Shown here: positions 1-8,694 of the stretch, piece after piece
Layout of the letters: the number at the start of each line of letters is the position of its first letter
How positions within the stretch are numbered: position 1 is the first letter of the stretch
Assembly (NCBI GenBank): GCA_963575745.1
Contig: CAUYUJ010011270.1
Coordinates: 248,001-312,000, forward strand
DNA from: Prorocentrum cordatum
Lineage: Eukaryota > Sar > Dinophyceae > Prorocentrales > Prorocentraceae
Length of the DNA: 64,000 bases
Direction of reading: 5' to 3'
Notes under the pieces: generated by a model
Database searches by the model: none
Seen by the model: only the letters and a program-made list of their open reading frames with translations
Told to the model about the DNA's origin: nothing
Translations under genes and position numbers: made by a program

Positions 1-2370
1 CCTGGGGTGCCGTCCTTGCCGTTGCAGCCCACTCAACTAGGGCACTCCGAGCAGCCTTTAAAGAGACACGAGGTGTCGCCCATGCCGGTAGTCACCAAGG
101 TCCTGAGAGTTGGCGAAGGTGAAGCGGCCCAGTGACAAACCCCAAGTTCCCGACAGCAGGGGGAAGGGCTCCTGAAACATACTCTACACAGAATCCACTA
201 GCACATACCTTATCTTTCCATATGCGACGGGCACGTACAGCACGCGAGTTGGGCGGCGGTGCCACCCACGTGCGGGCTCGAAGCGCATGTGGTTCGACAT
301 CGCGTTGGTGGCCCTTCCACCGCCTGCCGAATTCGGCGATCGCGAAACTCGTGCGGCAACTTGAGGATGGGGGTCTTGGCTGCTGGAAGTTGAAGCCGAC
401 GGAACTGGATATCTATATGAAAACGTGCCATCCGCATGCTCGACAACTTCTCAAGGAACAGGGGTGCCATTTCAGCCGCGCGGAATAAGATCTCACCCTG
501 CTCTGCACGCGCCACGAAAGAACGAGAGGGTCGGGCCCTCCATTTCGCTGCTACAGAAAACAACAAAAAACCAAGTCTGCATCTCTCGTAGATCCACAAG
601 GGGCCATATTCGCCCGTCCGTATGTGGTGCTCCCGAATCTGCAGGGCATATAAGGTCGCCTAGGGGGGGGGCTGGTTCTGACAAAAAGCACATGGGAATT
701 TGGCCAGAGGTCCCAATCGCTCCACGCAAATCGGATCGGCGAAGGCGGGCGTCGCTGTTGCCCATGCTGGCGGCGGATACCTGCGGGGCGGGGCACGCCG
801 CCAGGAGGGTGGGCGGGTTCGAGGCTTCTTCCTTCGAGGCGGGGGATGAAGCAATCCTCGACCTTTGCGAATACTGACCTGCTCTGACTCCTGCTCATCT
901 GCCATGTTCGCGGACGGTCTGCAGCGTCTGAACGCTAAAGCTTCGAAGAAGGAAGCTGGCCGATTCCGCTGGTAGCCGCAAGAAAGGAATAAAGGAAATC
1001 AATCCGCCACTACGGCGAAGGGCACGGTGCCTCGGGCGATTGCCAGGACGCACGCGGGGCTGGAGGAAGGATCTGAAATTCTCCATGACTCGTCCAAGTA
1101 TTCCTGACATAGGCTCGTCGCGTAGGATCGCTTTGCCTAGATAGAGTGCAGGGTGAGAACCAAGAGCATAAACCACTGCTCGATGAGGGCCCGTACCTAG
1201 ACCCGACATGATATTGAACGCTGTAAGTATGGTAGGTTCGCTCCAATCGTAGACGCCTCGATGCCATTCTGGCGGTAGGACCCCCAGTATTCTACGTGCC
1301 CATCTGCGGGGGCGAAATTCATGCAGCGCTAGCCTCAACATCGCGAGGCCTGACATTAACAAACGAACACTAAGGGTACCCCATAACGGCGAACCCTAGA
1401 ACACACGATATTGCGGTCGCTTTTGTCCAACAAAGGAGAAGAGGAAGGCGATGACGGATGCGATGATAGCACGTGCATGACGGTGTTCTCTACGATGCAA
1501 AACCCACTCTCTTGTACGCGCTTCAACTTCACCCTGAGGCAGACCTGGATCTGTTTATTTTAGAACGCCTTGGAGGGATGTGATCGCGAATTCGCGCACT
1601 CCAGGATGCTTGGAAGGGCGCGGCGGGAGATATCTCGAAACTTCCGAATCCACCGAAGTTAGATCCAGAGATGACAGCTCGGGGGCTCGGTTCAGTTCCG
1701 CGCCTCAAACTCCTCCCCCATGCAGGTCGTGAGCGACTCCTGGCCCGACGTCGACTCCAACCCTCGATAACGCCCTCGAACCTGCGTTCAATCCTTGGTC
1801 TGTCTCTCGCGAAGGCGTTCTTCGGCATGGGCCTGGCGCCAACTCTCTGCTGGGTGCCAGAGCGGCGGGCCGAGGGCGCTGCACGTCCCCGAGCTCAATC
1901 GCGTCAGACATTGCAGCCGCTGGCGCGCACGAAAAGCCATATACCCCCGCATAATCCCAAAAGAGACGTCGTCGCCAAGAATGTCAGGGATACAAGGTGG
2001 CATTGATGAAGAGGAACACCCAAGGGGGGGAAATGAACTGCTTGATGCACGTGTCGGACTCGAATGCGTAGCGTACACTATGACGCGCGCGATCCCTGAC
2101 TTCCCGTTGCCTACGTGAGGCCGCGTCAAGTCAGGCTGAGAGTGAGTCGCTGCTTGCGAAACCACCGCTGTCTCTGAGCGACGGCGCGCTGGCAAACTCG
2201 AGCCCTCCTGAGGGAGGGCCGTGTCGCGACCTGGACTGCGAGCGCGCCTCGGGCCCAGGCCGCGTCGAAATTGCCCGCGAACAAACGGCGGCAGAAGAGA
2301 CCGACGAGAGAATATGCAAGCTCACCTTGGCCGAGGAGGGAGAGCATGATGGGGGTGAAATAATCTCTCC
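1..2370. other. no recognisable gene
   Basis: Mixed-composition sequence of about 55-60% GC. Open frames are short, overlap on both strands and show no domain I recognise. Dinoflagellate genes can be split into small exons, so a spliced host exon cannot be excluded, but nothing in the translations supports one. Confidence 0.5.
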
Positions 2371-2374
2371 GGGG

Positions 2375-2433
<59 letters not shown>

Positions 2434-2533
2434 AAAAAAACAAAGAGAGAAAGAGAGAGAGAGAGAGAGATACAAAAAGAGAGAGAGAGAGAGAAAGAGA
2501 AAACAAAAAAAAGGAGAGAAACTATAGAGAAAT

Positions 2534-2620
<87 letters not shown>

Positions 2621-2622
2621 GC
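2375..2622. repeat. compound (AT)n-(AG)n microsatellite
   Basis: An AT run (2375-2419) passes into about 200 bases of AG repeats with short A-rich interruptions. The left junction reads CCGGGGATATAT, similar to the left edge of several other TA tracts in this window (28,366; 54,150; 63,287). No hairpin follows this one. Long serine-leucine or arginine-glutamate frames across it are repeat artefacts. Confidence 0.95.
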
Positions 2623-3309
2623 GAGCGCCAACAACGAAAAGGCGTTTCCGCAGGAGCAACAATGGGGCGCCCCGCTCGCCCTCCCAACGCCTCTCACCGC
2701 CGAACAACACTTCGTTGCGCGTCGCAGCCGCGCCTGGGGGCAACCTGGCGAGGCGCCGTGCGCTTTCCAAGCTGCCCGACCAAAGTCGTTTGTCCACGCG
2801 GGCGCCTCGCTGGGAACCGGCGCCGTCTTATGGTAGGTTTGCTTGCCAGCTGCAGCGACATGCCGCCCGGCCAATTGGCCCCCGGAGGCGCGAACTCCCA
2901 CCGCGCGGCGGTCGAACGGCGACTCGCCACTAACGCGTGCGAAGGCTACGGGCCGATTCGGCGCTGCGCAACCTTTGACGCGCGGACGCAGAGAGTTGCG
3001 CGATCAACGACGCGCGGCGACTTGCCAATCGCGTCGCGTGGCGCTGGTAAATGCTGGGCATCGCGCGCTCGCACAGCGCGAGGGGTTGGCCGCCTTGCCT
3101 CGCGCGCCCCTCGCAGCGCCCCCGCATGTCGAGCAGAGCACCGTCGCGAGCGGGCAGAATGAGAGCCAAGAAATCGAAGGGGGGGGGCCAAGCAAGTACT
3201 CAAGGCCCAATGCGGCTAGTCGGCGCACTGCAGCTGCCGCCGAGCCCCCACCTCAGCTTCGCCCGCGCCGCGCCACGCCGATCTAGAGATGAAGTTGGGC
3301 AGCCGCCTC
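2623..3309. other. no recognisable gene
   Basis: GC-rich sequence with open frames on both strands of arginine/alanine-rich composition, typical of random GC-rich DNA. Nothing is recognised. Confidence 0.5.
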
Positions 3310-4484
3310 AACTTGCTGGCGCCGCCAGGCGTGCGTCCTCTTTCGCGCTTCGTCGCGAATGAACTCTTCGCCTTCTCGACGAGAAAAACTCGCGCCCTGG
3401 AAGAACGCATTGCCCTCCAGCGACTCGCCGAAGGCATGCGCAACGCGGAAAATCGCCCGATGGGCTGATCCCCCTCGTCTGGGTCGGAGCCGCTGGGGTG
3501 CCCACCTCCGCGCGCAGGCACCGAGTGGCCCCCTGGCCTGCGCCTCCCGCGCTCGAAATGTCGAACTTTGCGTCGTCCACGTAGATGGCGGGTGAAGAGC
3601 AACGATGGGCGGCGCTGCGCAGCTTGCAGAAAGCTGCCAAATCGTGCGCACTGCATGACGGTCGCGGAGGCCACGAACAGCAGCGCCCGCGCTACCTGAA
3701 ACCACCCATCTCCAATGGCGGGGCTCCAGACTGCGACGACGTTCAAGCGCAGATGGTCCAGGTTGACTGGGAGATGGGCGCACGGCAGATCGCCAACTCC
3801 GGACACGAGCCTTTCGTTGGCAACATCAGCACCCGCGTCATCGCACGCATGCTGCACCACCCGCGCGTCTATGGCAGGTTGGACAGGTGCGCGCCTCTCT
3901 GCCGCTCGCTTGATACCGTGGCTTCGTTCTGCCTGCCAGGACGTCCATCATCGATCCTTCTTCTTTTCCCCGAAAGCTAGATGTGCCAAAAGCAGGGGTC
4001 GGCGCCAATCGCCCCGCACCGAACTCCGCGTGGATTTCAGACTTGCCCCAAGGCGGCGCAGCACAGCCCTTCTTGCGTTCTTCCTCGCAGCTGCCCCAGA
4101 GGAATTGACTTCCCTCGCTCGCGCGCTGGCGAGCAAGGTCAGCAATAAACAATTTGGACTCACCGAGCAAAGTGTACACGGGCAGAAGAACTTCATACTC
4201 GGATGGTTCAAACGCACCCGTGTATCTACGACGCTAATGATGCCGAAACCAGTGACAATACGTGGCGCCAGCTTTCGGTCAGGCCATCGAATTATCGCCA
4301 CCAGCACGGCGATTTGCCCAACATGGACATGCGCTGCCATGGCGCGCGGTGCCAGCTGCTGCCACTTGACAAGCTCCGCCAGGAGAGGCTGACACCGGAG
4401 ACTGAGCTCTTGCAACGCGCTGATACTGCGCATTCTACACTCCTTCGGGTCGCATGATTTTGCGGCGGTGGACTCCGCCCTCAT
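3310..4484 (-). pseudogene. decayed reverse-transcriptase relic
   Basis: Minus-strand reading gives pieces that resemble the palm of retroelement reverse transcriptases seen in dinoflagellates. In one frame, around 4240-4300, is RWPDRKLAPRIVTGF, the kind of segment found before the catalytic region. In the same frame near 3640-3760 is VVAVWSPAIGDGWFQVARA followed by LLFVASATVMQCARFGSFLQ, like the 'W.P..G.W.....LLFGASA.V..FNR' block. The expected aspartate box appears one frame over as AIYVDDAKFD near 3590. The frames are broken by stops (for example at 3948) and at least one frameshift, and the centre of the enzyme seems lost. Inference: an old immobile fragment. It could belong to a DIRS/gypsy-like lineage rather than the copia elements here. 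This is a motif judgement, not an alignment. Confidence 0.4.
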
Positions 4485-4752
4485 GTCAAATCGGGCGCAG
4501 CGGCAATGTCCTCATTCCTCTTTTTTGCAAATGCAGCCGCCGCGCGGAAGTGCTCCTCCTCATCCAAGCTGGGACCCAGGAGAGGCGGAAACGCGCGCTT
4601 GGCCGAGAGCGCCCCAGGGGCGCCCCCCTCTCGCTTTTGCGCCCTCGCTTCTGCGCCTTGAGCTGCACGCGCGGGCGACGGTGCCAAGGCGTCCGTGCGC
4701 GCACATTATATAGCGCTCCCCATGCCTACCCGGGCCTAAAGCGCACGCACCG
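4485..4752. other. no recognisable feature
   Basis: GC-rich spacer between the reverse-transcriptase relic and the pyrimidine tract. Nothing is recognised. Confidence 0.4.
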
Positions 4753-4909
4753 TCCTCTAATCGTCCTTTTTGTCCTCCTCCTCATCCTCCTCCTCCCCCT
4801 CCGCCCCCCTCCTCCCCCATCCTGTCCTTCCTACCCCTACCTCCTCTCACGCATTCTCCCTCCTCCCTGCTCATCCTTCTCCTCGTCCTCGACTACTTTC
4901 TCCTCGTCT
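4753..4909. repeat. TCC-rich pyrimidine tract, target of element 1
   Basis: Degenerate TCC/TC-rich low-complexity sequence that ends at the left edge of element 1. The same kind of tract resumes right after the element at 22,857. Element 1 therefore inserted inside a TCC microsatellite-like tract that is now split. Confidence 0.85.
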
Positions 4910-4914
4910 TCGTC
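4910..4914. other. target site duplication, left copy (TCGTC)
   Basis: TCGTC directly precedes the left LTR and is repeated directly after the right LTR (22,852-22,856). A 5-bp duplication is usual for Ty1/copia integrases. The flanks are low-complexity (cgtcgtc), so a chance match is possible, but the exact abutment on both LTRs supports it. Confidence 0.85.
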
Positions 4915-5111
4915 TGTGTATGGGGTTGAAGTACAAGGGCACAGAACCCCTGATCCGTTGGTAGAGGGAAGGAGGGATAGAGGGATGTCTTTCCCTCCTG
5001 CACGATCAAAGGTCTGATCGATCTGTCCCAATACCTGAGCCCAAACGGCCGGGCGCAGGAGAGGTGAGGATAAGGAGTATATATGAGGGTATTACACGGG
5101 TTCTATTCACA
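4915..5111 (-). repeat. element 1 3' LTR (197 bp)
   Basis: Direct repeat of 22,655-22,851, same length, 9 mismatches and no gaps. It starts TGTG and ends CACA on the plus strand. Read in the element's sense direction, it carries a TATATA box-like stretch about 30-40 bases from its start. Confidence 0.95.
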
Positions 5112-5122
5112 CCCCCCGCCCC
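5112..5122 (-). other. element 1 polypurine tract
   Basis: On the minus strand GGGGCGGGGGG abuts the 3' LTR, the expected place for the plus-strand primer of an LTR retrotransposon. It fixes the element's orientation together with the primer-binding site at the other end. Confidence 0.75.
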
Positions 5123-5803
5123 GAATCCCGCCTGTGAGGGTAGGACTCGGGAACCGAGGAAAAGAATCCGTCACCCTTTTACTCCGTTAATCCTCAGGTC
5201 TGCAGGCAGCTGAGCTTAAAGTCAGTAAGTCAGCAGAGCCTCAGCTGCAAAGCAAGGTAAGAAGGAACACCCTGGGTCCCGATTTCTTCGCCAAGCACGC
5301 TTCGGTGCCCCCCTCGGTGCGCCCCCCAAAACGCTTCGGCACTCGAGGGCGGAGAAGAATGAGACACGGGTGGGCGGAGAAAGAAGATCTGAGCAATACA
5401 GCAACTTGTAATCTGCCTCGCATTTGCGAGGCAGGTGTTGCCACCAGCTGTCAGATTATTATCAACGCAATGTAGTTATACTGTAATGAATATGCACGCT
5501 GAGATCGCGTTGATGAACACGATCGTGTTACGAAACGCAACTAGATATCAAAGCAAATGTCTGGCCAGACGAAAGGTCGTGTTGACAAACACGAAAGATG
5601 CATGTATGTAAATTCTATATGGCGACTCCCGTTGGCGTTGCTCCTTAGGAGGCAGCCTTGGTTATCGCAAAGATGTTTTTATGTGTGGCCACTTGTGTTG
5701 TATAGTGAAGTGGCCTAGAAGTATATAATAGCCACCGCTCTAGGCGAACTTGGATTAAAATGAAGTTCGAACCTTTCGAGCGGTGGGCCTTGCGGCCGAC
5801 TCA
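5123..5803 (-). other. element 1 3' untranslated region
   Basis: About 680 bases between the stop of the last accessory frame and the polypurine tract. No coding sequence is seen. It contains one copy (5431-5450) of the 19-bp motif GCAGGTGTTGCCACCAGCT that recurs inside this element. Confidence 0.6.
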
Positions 5804-8422
5804 CTACGTGTTGCCGTTCTTGTAGAACCTGCGGCCCCACATCCTACGGCCATCGTACGTCGCGTAGCTCGTCGCGAACGTCTCCCAAACTGTCCTCGGG
5901 ATCCAGTGAAGAAACCACTTGTTGTACTGGATGTCGCGGATGTATACGAACTCGTCGTTGTTCAGCGCGATGTAGATCCAGCAGTTGGTGTAGTAGCTCC
6001 AATACCTGATGCCCCAATGACTGTCCTCAAGGTCGTCGCGCCAATAGGCGGCGTAGTCTGTCGTACGCGCTCTCTTGGCGCGCGGCCCCGCGGGCATGTG
6101 GTCCGCCGCGCCAGAGGCGCTGGACTGTGCAGCATCGCCAGGGGCAGGGCGCGGCGGCGGCGGCGGATGGCGCGGCTCCATGGCATCATCAGACTGATGG
6201 GAGTGTGTATCAGGTTCGATCGGATCGGTTCTCATCCCTGAATCAACCCCCTTCTGGTCGGTGTGTGTCGGATCGAGGGAGCCCAACAACTCGTTAGCAA
6301 TCGCAGCAAGCTTGCGCTGCGTGACTTTCTCACGGGTGCCATCCCTTCTAGGTAGGGCAATCGTGACAAGTCCGCGAGCTTGCCGCGTTTGTCTGTCGAG
6401 TCTGCCCTCGTTCAGCCACCATTTCTTCCGACCAGCTTGGCCTGTCCTGATGCTGGTATCGAGGATCGTGCATGCATCGCGCATGTCGTCCACGTTCCAG
6501 GCCTTCTTGCCCACGTTCACGCGAGCGCCTGTCATTTGGTGGTGGAACTTCAAATCGTTGAGAAAACGCTGAACGAGATTGGCATATGGGTAGTACGGAG
6601 GTCTGTCGTCATCAGCCTCGCCCATCAATCTGCACTCGTGTGCAGGAGGGCGGCCAGAGTCGACCCGCTTCTGATACCTCTTCCTAGAGAAATTAGCCAT
6701 TCTCCTCAGCGGGTCTTTCTCATTACCTGGGAATGAGCGCGCGCCCGTCATGATGACTTGCGCTCCGTCTTTCATGTACCTCGTGATGTCATCCTGGGAG
6801 AGCGTCATCTTGATCCAGTTGGTCAGCTTGTGGAGGTATGCTAGGTCGCTCTGGACGGCGGCACTTTTACCCGTAGCACCTACGGCCACGGTGCACTGCC
6901 AACAGATGTCACAAAGGGTACCATCACCTGTAACAATCCCAAGGGATAAGTCTCGACCGCAATTCCGACATCGCGCGATATCATGCAGGATCGTTGCTGG
7001 GGCTCCCTCCGTCGTGAGGTGCTCACGAGATCCCCAGCGAGTATCCTGACCACGAGCAAGACTGCGGCCGATCTGATCCATGGCTTCGCGGTTGATCTCG
7101 GCGTTCGGTCGGGAAACGATTGATCTACCCAACCCCTCGATCTCGATCCTAGACAATCTTTCCCCTGGCAGTCCTATGTACTCTGTCGTGTCGTTGTCCG
7201 CATCCTCAGTATCACCATGGCATACGTTTTCAGTACGGAGACGTCGAGCCTTCTCCTGCAAGGCGAACTCGTTGTCGCCCTCCTCGCGGTTGACTCCCGT
7301 CTGCTCGGCAATGATCCGTGCCATGGTTTCTTGATCAGGAGCTGCGGATGCAACGCTGCCTGGGTCCTGGGGAATATCCTGCTCCGCGCCTGGGTCACGT
7401 GGTGCGGCAGGTGTTTCCACCAGCTCCGTCCATGCGGGGAAGTCTGGATTGCCGAATGTGTCGATGCAATGCGTAAATAGATCACGCAACGTTTGCAGTG
7501 CGGGATGTTTCTGGTGGATAGCACCTTTTGTGAAGTCACGGAGCTCCGCAATACTGTCCATCAACATGTTTTGATATACTTTGGAGATCCATTGAAAGAC
7601 GCCTGTAGTCGACTCCTCGATGGTCTCTGGATCCAGGTAGTGTACCAACTTTTTGAAAAAGCGGTCTGCACTGCAAATTGGTAAGTCACGTGCCCATTTG
7701 TGGGTATGATCATAATTCAAGTAGTATTTCTCTCCATTCCATGCTTTGGATCCAAATTGAATCTCAAAACGTAAGTGCGATTGTGTTTTATCAGCCACAA
7801 TTCTGTCCGCGCCAGTGTGCACCTCAATGATTTGTTTCATCTTTATCATAGGTGAATCCACCAACAACTCCGACGTCCAGCGGTATATGCGGCGGTCATA
7901 TGACTGTCTAATCCACTTTGAATCCTCCTCTGGGTCGTAGTCGGGGTGGTTGAGGAAGTCTTCTGGCGGGTCAATAACGTTGTCGAGTATGCTCGCATCA
8001 ACGTGCTCATCTGCTTGGATCTCTGCAAATAGATCTGCTCTCATATTTTCATTTGCTGCTTTTTCCTCGGCGGTAAGCGGTATGTTTGATATATCCACGA
8101 TAACGGTAACCAAAGGTTCATCAGATGAGCCTGCAATTTGGTGAGGTCCATCGTCCGCAGGAGCGGTATCTTCGGCAGGTGTGGCCACCAGCTCTTCGGG
8201 ATCGGGTGTCCGAGGAGCGGGCCGTCTGGTCGGTGTACGTGGAATGCGTGGCCTATAAATGCTCGGCATACCAAGATACGGCAGACTGCCATCTGTTTTG
8301 TGCTGAAGTATTTTATCACGGCACGAGGATGGTCCTTCCAGCACAGTATTCATATATGTCGGGTCAATGGCATATTCGTCGATACGAATTGGTGATGCAA
8401 AGACTACGCCCTGGAGAGGCAT
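5804..8422 (-). CDS. element 1 accessory ORF C (872 aa), zinc-ribbon-like, function unknown
   Basis: Uninterrupted frame from a true ATG at 8422 to a stop at 5804. I do not recognise the protein as a whole. Visible features: an acidic N-terminal third with proline/alanine linkers containing ATPAE and ETPAA; a four-cysteine cluster around residues 484-509 (CRNCG, then CDICWQC) that looks like a zinc ribbon; a basic stretch (KRYQKR) after it; a proline-rich and basic segment (PPPPPRPAPG, then RAKRARTT) near residue 770, possibly a nuclear signal; and an aromatic-rich C-terminus with many Tyr and Trp. It overlaps the end of the preceding open frame by 19 bases in another frame, so the three accessory frames are laid end to end. 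Codon use is ordinary and the frame is open for 2.6 kb, which argues for past selection. A single original polyprotein broken by frameshifts is the alternative. Confidence 0.65.
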   Translation of the reverse strand: MPLQGVVFASPIRIDEYAIDPTYMNTVLEGPSSCRDKILQHKTDGSLPYLGMPSIYRPRIPRTPTRRPAPRTPDPEELVATPAEDTAPADDGPHQIAGSSDEPLVTVIVDISNIPLTAEEKAANENMRADLFAEIQADEHVDASILDNVIDPPEDFLNHPDYDPEEDSKWIRQSYDRRIYRWTSELLVDSPMIKMKQIIEVHTGADRIVADKTQSHLRFEIQFGSKAWNGEKYYLNYDHTHKWARDLPICSADRFFKKLVHYLDPETIEESTTGVFQWISKVYQNMLMDSIAELRDFTKGAIHQKHPALQTLRDLFTHCIDTFGNPDFPAWTELVETPAAPRDPGAEQDIPQDPGSVASAAPDQETMARIIAEQTGVNREEGDNEFALQEKARRLRTENVCHGDTEDADNDTTEYIGLPGERLSRIEIEGLGRSIVSRPNAEINREAMDQIGRSLARGQDTRWGSREHLTTEGAPATILHDIARCRNCGRDLSLGIVTGDGTLCDICWQCTVAVGATGKSAAVQSDLAYLHKLTNWIKMTLSQDDITRYMKDGAQVIMTGARSFPGNEKDPLRRMANFSRKRYQKRVDSGRPPAHECRLMGEADDDRPPYYPYANLVQRFLNDLKFHHQMTGARVNVGKKAWNVDDMRDACTILDTSIRTGQAGRKKWWLNEGRLDRQTRQARGLVTIALPRRDGTREKVTQRKLAAIANELLGSLDPTHTDQKGVDSGMRTDPIEPDTHSHQSDDAMEPRHPPPPPRPAPGDAAQSSASGAADHMPAGPRAKRARTTDYAAYWRDDLEDSHWGIRYWSYYTNCWIYIALNNDEFVYIRDIQYNKWFLHWIPRTVWETFATSYATYDGRRMWGRRFYKNGNT

Positions 8423-8694
8423 GTTTTGTCATTGTACCATAGGTTTACCCATCGTGAACCGTAGTTGAGAATAGGTATCTGTACCGCGAAGAACTTGTCA
8501 AATACTCCGAAATGAATGATTGGGCCATATATGTGGCCCTTATTCATGGGGACCTTGGTATTGTGATTGCCCTTGGGGTAGTGATTGTCATAATGACAAC
8601 ATTTGATAGATCCCCAATTCTTAATGATAATGAAATCCCCCATGCGAACATCATTAAATGCAGGCCGACGATCCCAATCTTTTTGTGTAATATT
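8404..8694 (-). pseudogene. element 1 continuation of ORF B beyond a TAA
   Basis: Past the TAA at 8695-8697 the same frame stays open for about 97 codons (NITQKDWDRRPAFNDV, later MGDFIIIKNWGS) and reads like ordinary globular protein. It ends only where ORF C begins. ORF B was therefore probably about 875 residues long before this stop arose, or the stop is read through. I favour a mutation, given the other stops in this copy. Confidence 0.5.
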
